DNA of 8,819 nucleotides from an uncultured Amylibacter sp. (GCA_937944065.1 CALDZS010000329.1:1-8819); one strand, 5' to 3'. Shown: positions 1 to 5,896, counted from the first letter of the stretch. Program-made: numbers and translations. The notes: generated from the sequence alone by a model not told the origin.

Positions 1-1
1 T

Positions 2-334
2 GGAACCTTGGCTGAGGCGCAAATCACTTGGGCAGATGACCATGCGATGACAATAGTTCTCGCCGCCAATGGGTATCCAGGGACGTATAAAAAAGGCAGC
101 GCCATTCGTGGCTTGGACAAGATCGCATCGAACAGCAAATCAGAGGTGTTTCACGCAGGTACTGGTCGCGATGAAACAGGTATCATTGCCACGGGTGGAC
201 GCGTTTTAAACGTGACTGCACGTGGGGACAGTTTGCAGGACGCACGAGATGCGGCATACGCCGCCGCCGCGCAGATTGATTGGCCCGAAGGGTTCTATCG
301 CTCTGACATCGGTCACCTCGCCTTAAAGCGCTGA
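2..334 (+). CDS. purD: Phosphoribosylamine-glycine ligase (GAR synthetase), C-terminal part
   Basis: PurD joins glycine to 5-phosphoribosylamine using ATP, the second step of de novo purine synthesis, in the cytosol. Only the last 110 codons are present. The reading frame is open from position 2 and the true start lies outside the window, so the TTG at position 8 is just an internal codon. The visible part matches the C-terminal domain of the family: a strand of the type TIVLAANGYPGTYKKG, then EVFHAGT, then GGRVLNVTARG with a following helix rich in Ala, and the closing FYRSDIGHLAL, where PurD proteins normally end with FYRxDIG. The gene ends at TGA 332-334. No partner purine gene is visible, and the next gene on the same strand is unrelated and 266 bases away. 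Family identification is firm; nothing can be said about the ATP-grasp catalytic residues, which lie upstream. Confidence 0.93.
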   Translation, partial: GTLAEAQITWADDHAMTIVLAANGYPGTYKKGSAIRGLDKIASNSKSEVFHAGTGRDETGIIATGGRVLNVTARGDSLQDARDAAYAAAAQIDWPEGFYRSDIGHLALKR

Positions 335-600
335 ATTTATTGATTTTAACACAGTAGTTAATGCTCGCCCCTAAAAAGGGATAGCGTACTAAGCTGCGGC
401 GCATTCGCTTTGCTTCGCCAATAAATATCCGTTTTTTCTGGAGAATGCAGGGCGACGTTCGCGCGTATGGGAACCAGAAAAGACTCGGAAAATACCCCAA
501 AAACATCTTATAGTTGCGACAGCGATACGTAAATCGCCGCGTAATAAGGTGAAGAATTTAAACATTACCATAATTTAACCGACTAAAATTGGAGAAAATA
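335..600. other. Intergenic region between purD and the nitrobindin-like gene
   Basis: No convincing gene is present in these 266 bases. It is AT-rich near both ends. Just after purD there is an inverted repeat TTAAC-N6-GTTAA (346-350 and 357-361). A short CCCT-AAAA-AGGG hairpin (369-380) follows but is not trailed by a T run, so it is a poor terminator. GGCG (399-402) and CGCC (416-419) could pair, with a run of six T at 432-437. A 22-codon ORF at 445-513 has a badly spaced ribosome site and resembles nothing I know. The promoter of the next gene should lie here, but I cannot pick a convincing -35/-10 pair. Confidence 0.6.
591..594 (+). promoter_or_regulatory. Ribosome binding site deciding the start at 601
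   Basis: GGAG lies six bases before ATG 601. The in-frame TTG at 589 overlaps this GGAG and has no Shine-Dalgarno sequence at a usable distance of its own, so the ATG is the better start. Confidence 0.75.
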
Positions 601-1668
601 ATGGCTGATAATAAATCTAACATCAACACAATGCGTAAAGTTACCGAAGTCACCCCGAGTATGAAATCCGAAACGGTTATGCAACTGGGGCCATTGGCAC
701 CCCTTGTTGGCAAGTGGGAAGGCAAAGGGACGGGCTGGAATATGATTGCCCTTCCGTTCAAAGATACGACCAACCCGAATATCCCCTTTCGTATTCTAAT
801 GAATCAGTATGACGAGAAATTGGATTTCACCACGGTAGGTGACAAAATCCCCAATCGGGGTAAAACTGAAGATCAAGAGGTTGCAACGCTCGACTATCAA
901 CAAGTTGTCACGCAGATCATGGCAGAAGATTTTCCCGACACGCGCAGCGATCCAACGGACCCTGATGATCACGGTTTGGCAGGCCCTCCGGGCAGTGATA
1001 TCCACCACGAACCCGGTCTTTGGATTCATGTCAAAGACGGCCAACCTAAAATTAATGGCATCAACATTGCGCGGCTGGCATCTATCCCGCACGGTAACGC
1101 GGTTATGGCTGCGGGGACTTCCCGCCAAGTCGACGGTATGCCAGAAATTCCGGGCATCAGCGCGCTGCCTTTTGGCAGGTTCGAAAGCATCGGCCAGGCA
1201 CCGCCAGATGAGTATGATTTCAGGGATGTTAACGATGAGTATCTATCGCCATACAAACATTATATCGACAATCCGTTCATGGGTACGGCGGCTGGTTTTC
1301 CCGGTTTCCCCGGCTTTAGTCCGCGCAACATGAACCAGATCCTGAACTTTGCAAATCAAGGAGTGGACATCGTTAAGACCACGATTCTAAACGTGGACAG
1401 TGCGCGCGAGCATGGCGGCGTCAAAAACATGCCATTCGTACAGCGCGAGGCAGAACCGGTTTCGATGCGGTCTACGTTCTGGCTTCAGCAACTGAAGGCC
1501 AAGGATAAATATGGCAATCCAAAGCTGCGTTTACAGTATAGCCAGATCGTCATGCTGGACTTCTTCGCTGACCGCGAAGATCAGATGCCGGGCCGAGCGC
1601 AGTGGCCGCATATCAGCATCAACACGCTAGAGAAGGTCGGGGATTACCCCGATTATCCCGTAGAATAA
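601..1668 (+). CDS. Nitrobindin-like (putative haem-binding) protein, 355 aa
   Basis: Most likely a cytosolic beta-barrel protein of the nitrobindin / 'heme-binding protein' group; substrate and role are unknown. Seen in the sequence: GPLAPLVGKWEGKGTGW (residues 30-46) matches the GxWxGxG barrel opening of nitrobindins, and IHHEPGLW (134-141) resembles the family's 'lHxExGyW' strand. These are followed by ARLASIPHGNAVMAAGT (157-173), and FWLQ (293-296) and LQYSQIVMLDFF (311-322) continue the barrel-like beta pattern, ending with WPHISINTLEK. At 355 residues it is about twice a classic single-domain nitrobindin, with a Pro/Gly/Phe-rich linker (GFPGFPGFSP, 232-241) before the C-terminal third. 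There is no signal peptide or membrane segment. Haem binding is inferred from family resemblance; which His is the axial ligand (candidates H135, H136, H164, H337) cannot be decided by eye. It stands alone on its strand and converges with the VCBS gene. It could instead be a non-haem lipocalin-fold ester or lipid binder. Confidence 0.6.
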   Translation: MADNKSNINTMRKVTEVTPSMKSETVMQLGPLAPLVGKWEGKGTGWNMIALPFKDTTNPNIPFRILMNQYDEKLDFTTVGDKIPNRGKTEDQEVATLDYQQVVTQIMAEDFPDTRSDPTDPDDHGLAGPPGSDIHHEPGLWIHVKDGQPKINGINIARLASIPHGNAVMAAGTSRQVDGMPEIPGISALPFGRFESIGQAPPDEYDFRDVNDEYLSPYKHYIDNPFMGTAAGFPGFPGFSPRNMNQILNFANQGVDIVKTTILNVDSAREHGGVKNMPFVQREAEPVSMRSTFWLQQLKAKDKYGNPKLRLQYSQIVMLDFFADREDQMPGRAQWPHISINTLEKVGDYPDYPVE

Positions 1669-1681
1669 ATCAGTGATTGAA

Positions 1682-1704
1682 TGAGGGGGCGCAATGCCTC
1701 CTCA
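1682..1704. terminator. Hairpin between two convergent genes
   Basis: TGAGGGGGC (1682-1690) pairs with GCCTCCTCA (1696-1704) over nine positions, one of them a G-U wobble in the + strand transcript, around a five-base loop. It starts 13 bases after the stop of the nitrobindin-like gene and its right arm contains the stop codon of the VCBS gene. Position between convergent genes suggests a shared terminator. Neither side carries a proper T run, so efficiency is doubtful. Confidence 0.4.
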
Positions 1705-2484
1705 ATTATCGCATCGAAGGGCTTTGGCAAAGCTGGTTTTACCTTGAAACCGTCCAACCGGTTTTGACACCAATTTCGACCCGAGAAACGTGGTTTCCAT
1801 GATCTGTGTCCAATCAGCATTGGCGGTAATCATACTGGATTTTCCGTCGCACATGCGCACACCACCCGAGATATAGTCCTGCCCAATTTTGTGATTGGTA
1901 AGCCCATCAAGGCTGGGACCTGCGTGTAAACGACCGTCTTTATAGGTGAATATCCGCAGAGTTTTTAGCAAATGCGGTCGGTCAATATAAGCGATATCGA
2001 TATTTCCGTCGCCGTCAAAATCGGCGATACCAACAGGTGCCAACCACCGATGCGGTGTGCCGATAAACGGTGTTGTGGCAAACAACTCCAACCTTCTGCT
2101 GTGTTTTTTTCTACGATAGATCGCAATTTGCGCGCCTTTGTCTACATGCGAGCGCACGGTAACAACTTCTGGCACGCGATCGCCGGTAATAAAGGCCAAT
2201 CGTGGCGCGATATCCTCGAACACGAACTCTTCCGACAAAAAGGTATCCCAACCGCATTGAGGTCGCCCGTTTCGGGTGTCTAAGTGTAAGCTGTACGGTT
2301 CAATAGCATCCCCTAGAACACCGTGAGTGTAACGCGAGGTTGGGGTTCCATAGTTGGCGACGTAACCACCATGCTCGACAAACGAGTCTGGGAATGGAGG
2401 GTTTTCGTCCAGAAAACGCGAACACGCGGTTGCGCCCTGCGCGAAACACGCCAAGATAACAGTGTTGATAAATACTTTGATCAA
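1702..2484 (-). CDS. Exported VCBS/FG-GAP repeat protein, 260 aa
   Basis: Function unknown; it resembles the short VCBS-repeat proteins I associate with Rhodobacterales. The likely start is TTG 2484-2482, which shares bases with the TGA of the upstream ferredoxin gene (aTTGA), so translation may be coupled; no ATG or GTG is available in this frame near there. Starting there leaves a hydrophobic N-terminus (IKVFINTVILACFAQGATA, 2-20) that reads as a signal peptide, followed by Cys21. A lipoprotein is possible, but ATAC is a poor lipobox. Visible family landmarks are RYTHGVLGDAIE (51-62), APRLAFITGDRVPEVVTV (93-110) and RWLAPVGIADFDGDGNID (146-163), then YIDRPHLLKTLRIF (166-179) and GLTNHKIG. 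The second repeat keeps a full calcium-type loop (D155, D157, D159, D163); the first is degenerate, with its leading Asp residues missing. Probably periplasmic, folded as part of a beta-propeller. Confidence 0.72.
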   Translation of the reverse strand: MIKVFINTVILACFAQGATACSRFLDENPPFPDSFVEHGGYVANYGTPTSRYTHGVLGDAIEPYSLHLDTRNGRPQCGWDTFLSEEFVFEDIAPRLAFITGDRVPEVVTVRSHVDKGAQIAIYRRKKHSRRLELFATTPFIGTPHRWLAPVGIADFDGDGNIDIAYIDRPHLLKTLRIFTYKDGRLHAGPSLDGLTNHKIGQDYISGGVRMCDGKSSMITANADWTQIMETTFLGSKLVSKPVGRFQGKTSFAKALRCDN

Positions 2485-2804
2485 ATCTGTTTTTCTGGGA
2501 TTTGCACAACCAGACCGTCCAATTCGTCCGTGACTTTGACCTGACAGGTTAAACGAGAGGTGGCAGGATTTGGTTCCCAAGCAAAATCCAGCATGTCTTC
2601 TTCCATCGCGTCCTTGGCTGGCAATTTGTCTGCCCAAGCGGCATCGACATACACGTGGCAAGTCGAACAGGCGCATGCACCACCGCAATCAGCCTCAATC
2701 CCTGCGATGTTATTATCGCGCGCGCCTTCCATGACAGTCAGCCCGTTGGCAACTTCAACTTCGTGTTTTGTGCCGTTATGTTCGATATATGTAATCTTGG
2801 CCAT
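2481..2804 (-). CDS. fdxE: [2Fe-2S] ferredoxin, adrenodoxin type (ferredoxin VI-like)
   Basis: A small cytosolic electron carrier of 107 residues. Cluster ligands fit the adrenodoxin/putidaredoxin spacing C-x5-C-x2-C-x37-C: C40, C46, C49 and C87, within DCGGACACSTCHVY and SRLTCQV; C44 is an extra Cys inside the loop. The start MAKITYIEHNGTKHEVEV and the ending DGLVVQIPEKQI closely resemble what I remember of Rhodobacter capsulatus ferredoxin VI (FdxE). ATG 2804-2802 is preferred over the upstream in-frame ATG at 2834 because AAGGAG (2820-2815) lies 10 bases before it and the family starts at this residue. It is the first gene of a two-gene unit with the VCBS gene, with stop and start overlapping. 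Its redox partner is not visible here. Family members serve cytochromes P450 or Fe-S cluster assembly; the partner in this organism is inference. An ISC-type Fdx is the alternative, but no isc gene is nearby. Confidence 0.9.
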   Translation of the reverse strand: MAKITYIEHNGTKHEVEVANGLTVMEGARDNNIAGIEADCGGACACSTCHVYVDAAWADKLPAKDAMEEDMLDFAWEPNPATSRLTCQVKVTDELDGLVVQIPEKQI

Positions 2805-2843
2805 CTGCCCAGAACTCCTTTGACGTGTTGGCAAATATGTACT

Positions 2844-2862
2844 GCGCGAACATCGTTTGCGC
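2844..2862. promoter_or_regulatory. Near-palindrome upstream of fdxE
   Basis: GCGCGAAC (2844-2851) and GTTTGCGC (2855-2862) form an inverted repeat with seven of eight positions matched around a three-base centre. The repeat lies about 40-58 bases before the fdxE start codon on the minus strand. A GC-rich, symmetric site in this position could bind a dimeric regulator or form a leader hairpin. I recognise no specific regulator site in it. Confidence 0.35.
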
Positions 2863-2877
2863 CACCCCCTTTTTGCA

Positions 2878-2927
2878 TTGGTTAATTAACAGTTTCGTGT
2901 CTGAGGAACTGGTGGATCATTAACCAA
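2878..2927. promoter_or_regulatory. Inverted repeat TTGGTTAAT...ATTAACCAA in the divergent region
   Basis: A perfect nine-base inverted repeat (2878-2886 and 2919-2927) encloses a second, five-base one, CAGTT (2890-2894) and AACTG (2907-2911). The left arm also belongs to a separate ten-base perfect palindrome, GTTAATTAAC (2881-2890), so the GTTAAT/ATTAAC half-site occurs three times. It sits midway between the divergent fdxE and RTX gene starts. It could be an operator for one or both genes, or a cruciform/RNA hairpin. Its function is not established. Confidence 0.45.
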
Positions 2928-2996
2928 GCAACGAATTCTACTTTGCAATTTAAGTCGGAATAGAACAAACACTGAACCTATCGAAGGGGTGTAGTT

Positions 2997-4115
2997 ATGG
3001 TTGTAGTTGTCAAAAGCAGTGAAGCAGGTTTTTTTACCGAGACGATAACTGGCGATGTCAAAGCCGCGTCGTTCACCCTCAGCAATTTGCAAAATGATGC
3101 CGGTACTTTTGTCAATCTGTCAGGCAGCAACAATTGGCAAAGCGCTGACGCGATAAGTGGTTCCAGTATATCGACGCAATTCACCTCTGATCTGTTGCCA
3201 GTGAAAGCAAGTTTTGGACAGATCGAAACAGTTCAGGTCAGCACGGTCGCGCTGTTTCGATACGACGACGACCAAGAGGTTGCGATTTGCACGATCGATT
3301 TTGGACAAACATTGACTACGGATGCGTTGTATGACGAGCAATCGCAAGGCGTTGGGTGGAGCACAAATTTGGCCCAGGATATGTCCGATTTGATCAAGAC
3401 CGAAGGCTTGAAATTCATCGGATCCAACAATACCGACATTTTTGAGCCAAGCAACGAGCCGTTAAGTTACGACAAAACCACCATCATCCGCCTGAAAGAT
3501 GGCGATGATCACGCCACGGGAACCATTGGGGATGACCTTATGCATGGTGGGGCGGGTGATGATCAGATGTACGACGATGGCGGACATAACATTCTAAAAG
3601 GCGGATCGGGCAACGATCGCATAGAGTTCGGCAATGACCCGACAGGCAATAGCGGGTTCGGCAATAGCGGGAACGACGAGCTGATATCAGGCAGTGCCAG
3701 CGACACTCTGAGCGGTGGATCGGGGCACGACACGCTGAGCGGTGGCAAGGGCGACGATCATCTGCGCGGCCAATCTGGACGCGATACTTTATATGGCGGC
3801 GATGGCGATGACACGCTTGAGGGCGGCAAAGGCATGGACTTTCTGCAAGGCGGCAAAGGCAATGACATACTGACTGGCGGCGCCGGTCGCGATACATTTC
3901 AGTTTTTTCAGAACACCGACGGCGACAATACCATTACCGACTTTGAAATCGGTAAGGACTATATTTCATTGCCGGACATAGATGCGGATTTTTCGATCAT
4001 CGACATGGTGCAAGACGGCGACAATACGTTAATCAAAATTCCCACGAAGGAATTTTCGATCAAGTTGGAAAACATCGATATCGACGATCTAGACGAAGAC
4101 GATTTCGTTTTTTAG
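2997..4115 (+). CDS. RTX-type calcium-binding protein, probably type I secreted
   Basis: A 372-residue acidic protein with no signal peptide or membrane segment. From about residue 166 to 300 it carries glycine/aspartate-rich nonapeptide repeats of the GGxGxDxLx type (for example GGAGDDQMY at 184-192, GGSGHDTLS at 240-248, GGDGDDTLE at 267-275, GGAGRDTFQ at 294-302), which fold into a calcium-loaded beta-roll outside the cell. The tail, IKLENIDIDDLDEDDFVF, is an acidic stretch ending in hydrophobic residues, the usual C-terminal signal for ABC-type (type I) secretion. Residues 1-150 are a beta-rich domain I do not recognise; no HExxH protease motif or GxSxG lipase motif is seen. It therefore looks like a surface, adhesion or matrix protein rather than a known enzyme. 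ATG 2997 is supported by AAGGGG seven to eight bases upstream. No ABC transporter, membrane fusion protein or TolC gene is in the window, so it must use an exporter encoded elsewhere. It ends before a strong terminator. Confidence 0.85.
   Translation: MVVVVKSSEAGFFTETITGDVKAASFTLSNLQNDAGTFVNLSGSNNWQSADAISGSSISTQFTSDLLPVKASFGQIETVQVSTVALFRYDDDQEVAICTIDFGQTLTTDALYDEQSQGVGWSTNLAQDMSDLIKTEGLKFIGSNNTDIFEPSNEPLSYDKTTIIRLKDGDDHATGTIGDDLMHGGAGDDQMYDDGGHNILKGGSGNDRIEFGNDPTGNSGFGNSGNDELISGSASDTLSGGSGHDTLSGGKGDDHLRGQSGRDTLYGGDGDDTLEGGKGMDFLQGGKGNDILTGGAGRDTFQFFQNTDGDNTITDFEIGKDYISLPDIDADFSIIDMVQDGDNTLIKIPTKEFSIKLENIDIDDLDEDDFVF
3645..3671 (+). repeat. 15-base tandem duplication in the RTX gene
   Basis: GGCAATAGCGGG occurs at 3645-3656 and again at 3660-3671, separated by TTC, giving a protein segment GNSGFGNSG. 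The period is five residues rather than the nine of the RTX repeats, so the two sides of the beta-roll are put out of phase here. It looks like a recent slippage duplication inside the coding sequence. Confidence 0.7.
3701..3861 (+). repeat. 27-base period repeats encoding RTX nonapeptides
   Basis: The nine-residue protein repeat is visible in the DNA. An 18-base unit at 3701-3718 returns at 3728-3745 with one difference, and GGCGGCAAAGGCA at 3822-3834 returns exactly at 3849-3861. Both have a 27-base period. The near identity suggests fairly recent expansion of the RTX block by unequal exchange or slippage, not a mobile element. Confidence 0.75.
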
Positions 4116-4136
4116 CGGCCAAGCGGCAGACATAAA

Positions 4137-4172
4137 AAAGCCCCGCGCAGCACATCGGCAGCACGGGGCTTT
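4137..4172. terminator. Strong bidirectional rho-independent terminator
   Basis: AAAGCCCCG (4137-4145) pairs perfectly with CGGGGCTTT (4164-4172) across an 18-base loop. On the minus strand the stem runs into six T residues; on the plus strand it is followed by TTTCGTTT. It lies between the convergent stops of the RTX gene (4115) and degP (4189) and probably ends both transcripts. Confidence 0.85.
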
Positions 4173-4188
4173 CGTTTGATATGTCTAA

Positions 4189-5661
4189 TTAATCTAAAGC
4201 TAGGCCTACAAAACGAGGGTTTCCACCGCGTTCAACCAACAGCAAAACCGACTTTCGTCCCGCATCGCGCGCCTCTTTAAAGGCAGCTTGCAGGTCTGAT
4301 GCAGAGGTGACCGATTTCTGGCCCACTTCTGTTATCACGTCACCAGACCGGATACCTTTTTCATAGGCGTCGGATGTTTCATCAACGAAGATGACCGCAA
4401 CGCCGACTGTGGACGCATCCAAGTTTAAACGCTCGCGCAAATCTGGTGTTACACCAGTTAGTTTCATGCCCAATGCTTCGGTTTCTTTGGCTTCTTCCGC
4501 TGGTTTCTCTGAGATCACTGGCACGATGGATGTCTTTTCAGCATCTTCGCGACGGCCCAACACCACCTTTAGGGTCATTGTCTTTCCATCGCGGAACACA
4601 ACCATACGCACGGCTTTGCCGACTTCGGTGTTGCCGACAACACTAACCAATTCACGCGTGTCCTCAATCTCTTCACCGTCAAACGACAAGATTACATCGC
4701 GTGCCAATATACCCGCATCTTTGCCAGGACCATCTGGAACACCAGACACCAACGCACCTTTGGCACTTTCAAGACCCAAACCTTCGGCCATTTCTTCGTC
4801 CACATCTTGAATGCGAACACCCAACCAGCCACGACGGGTCTCGCCAAATTCTTCTAGTTGACCCACAACCTTGGTCACAACATTAGAAGACATTGAAAAC
4901 CCAAGACCGATTGATCCACCAGAAGGCGAGATGATCGCCGTGTTCACGCCAACAACGTCACCGTCCATATTGAACAATGGCCCACCAGAGTTACCACGGT
5001 TAATCGCCGCGTCTGTTTGAATGAAATCGTCATATGTCCCACGCAAAGATTTGTTGCGCGCAGAAATGATACCAGAGGTTACAGTGAATCCTTGACCCAA
5101 TGGGTTACCAATGGCCATCACCCAGTCGCCCACGCGACTGATATCGCTGTCGCCAAATGTCACGAATGGAAGGGGTTCGTCGGCTTCGACTTTCAACAGC
5201 GCAATGTCCGTTTTTTCGTCGCGACCGATTAGTTTGGCAACTCGCTCTTCGCCGTCATAAAACTCGATGGTAATCTCGTCTGCTTTGTCGATCACATGAT
5301 TATTGGTCACGATCAATCCATCGGCCGAGATTACAAATCCTGATCCCAATGCTGACGCCCTGCGTGCGCGGCCATTGCCACCTTGATCGCCAAACAAGTC
5401 TGGGAACAATTCGCGGAAAGGCGATCCTTCGGGCACTTGCGGTGCATTCGGGCGCGCAATACCTTTAACAGTCTGCGAGGTGGTAATGTTCACCACTGAC
5501 GGCAACAATCGTTCGGCCAAATCAGCAAAGCTATCTGGTGCGCCGCGCGCAGATGACAGGGTTGCCTGCATCATCAAGAACGCCAAGGCCAAAACTGACC
5601 CTAGATAAAATTTATGTCTGCCGCTCAACCTGTTCGATCGGCTTATCGCAATGCTTGTCAA
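4189..5661 (-). CDS. degP: Periplasmic serine protease of the DegP/HtrA (Do) family
   Basis: Degrades and chaperones misfolded envelope proteins in the periplasm. Counting 490 residues from TTG 5661: a signal sequence (about 17-40, core YLGSVLALAFLMM), a trypsin-like domain (about 48-270) with the triad H122 (TNNHVI), D152 (TDIALLKV) and S225 (RGNSGGPLF), then two PDZ domains (about 278-370, opening RRGWLGVRIQ, and about 395-488). The N-terminal region between signal peptide and protease contains a Gly/Arg-rich LA-like loop (91-104). All catalytic parts look intact and the length is typical. TTG is chosen because AGGAGG lies seven bases before it. The upstream in-frame ATG at 5715 would give 508 residues and a less typical signal sequence. 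It lies downstream of hflK-hflC on the same strand, which fits an envelope quality-control cluster. The paralogue name (degP, degQ or mucD) cannot be settled by eye. Confidence 0.93.
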   Translation of the reverse strand: MTSIAISRSNRLSGRHKFYLGSVLALAFLMMQATLSSARGAPDSFADLAERLLPSVVNITTSQTVKGIARPNAPQVPEGSPFRELFPDLFGDQGGNGRARRASALGSGFVISADGLIVTNNHVIDKADEITIEFYDGEERVAKLIGRDEKTDIALLKVEADEPLPFVTFGDSDISRVGDWVMAIGNPLGQGFTVTSGIISARNKSLRGTYDDFIQTDAAINRGNSGGPLFNMDGDVVGVNTAIISPSGGSIGLGFSMSSNVVTKVVGQLEEFGETRRGWLGVRIQDVDEEMAEGLGLESAKGALVSGVPDGPGKDAGILARDVILSFDGEEIEDTRELVSVVGNTEVGKAVRMVVFRDGKTMTLKVVLGRREDAEKTSIVPVISEKPAEEAKETEALGMKLTGVTPDLRERLNLDASTVGVAVIFVDETSDAYEKGIRSGDVITEVGQKSVTSASDLQAAFKEARDAGRKSVLLLVERGGNPRFVGLALD

Positions 5662-5668
5662 AACGTGC

Positions 5669-5674
5669 CCTCCT
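5669..5674 (-). promoter_or_regulatory. Ribosome binding site deciding the TTG start of degP
   Basis: AGGAGG, read on the minus strand from 5674 to 5669, lies seven bases before TTG 5661. This is the strongest Shine-Dalgarno sequence near the gene and supports TTG over the ATG at 5715. Confidence 0.75.
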
Positions 5675-5845
5675 CTTGGGATATCTTTTTGCGCGCTATA
5701 ATTCGCGCTCACCATACAATGTGTATTCTATACATAATATTGCAAGCCGATCTACGTCACCATATGTAAAATAGGCGTGAATTATCCGAGGATTTTTGAA
5801 AGATTTCCCCAATATCAGCTTGCTTGCCCTGTCACACGGCAAAGC

Positions 5846-5873
5846 AAAGGGCCAATCTTTCGATCGGCCCTTT
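5846..5873. terminator. Hairpin downstream of hflC
   Basis: AAAGGGCC (5846-5853) pairs perfectly with GGCCCTTT (5866-5873), and ATC/GAT extend the stem inside after one mismatch. It begins 24 bases after the hflC stop on the minus strand and is followed there by a T-rich TTTGCTTT. It probably ends or reduces gor-hflKC transcription before degP. Confidence 0.65.
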
Positions 5874-5896
5874 TCAAAATTCAGCAGTAGCAGTGT

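Larger units (their letters stand above)
5662..5896. other. Region between hflC and degP
   Basis: These 235 bases hold the hairpin after hflC (5846-5873) and the degP leader. I see no good gene on either strand; a small DUF2065 membrane protein gene, which I recall between hflC and a degP-type gene in some relatives, is not visible. The AT-rich stretch 5715-5750 is the likely promoter area of degP. It contains TTGCAA and TATAGA-like pieces, but their spacing does not make a convincing sigma-70 pair, and no RpoE-type GGAAC site is evident. Confidence 0.5.

Noticed and set aside
346..361. Possible CtrA site (TTAA-TTAA)
   Set aside because: The two TTAA are eight bases apart rather than seven and form an inverted rather than the expected arrangement; AT-rich half-sites occur by chance.
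445..513. A 22-codon ORF starting MQGDVRAYGNQKR on the + strand
   Set aside because: GGAG is only one base from its ATG, it has no recognisable features, and ORFs this short arise often by chance.
839..1333. A 164-residue + strand ORF inside the nitrobindin-like gene
   Set aside because: It is a shifted frame of the recognised gene, with Arg/Ser/Ala-rich shadow composition and no ribosome site.
2485..2688. N-terminal extension of the VCBS protein to 328 residues
   Set aside because: The extension lies entirely inside the ferredoxin gene in another frame, is rich in Arg and Cys like an out-of-frame reading, and would bury the signal peptide.
3538..3897. Minus-strand ORF of 119 residues, rich in Arg, Cys and His, over the RTX repeats
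   Set aside because: It is the antisense reading of GGxGxD repeats, which yields long open frames without meaning.
3600..3900. Regularly spaced DNA repeats that might suggest a CRISPR array
   Set aside because: The units are in-frame 27-base RTX codons without unique spacers and lie inside a clear coding sequence.
5662..5715. DegP start at ATG 5715
   Set aside because: AGGAGG is ideally placed for TTG 5661 and would lie inside the coding region of the longer form; the longer form also gives an unusually long region before the hydrophobic core.
5715..5750. Sigma-70 promoter with TTGCAA and TATAGA for degP
   Set aside because: The two elements are only seven bases apart, and no other pair has a spacing near 17.
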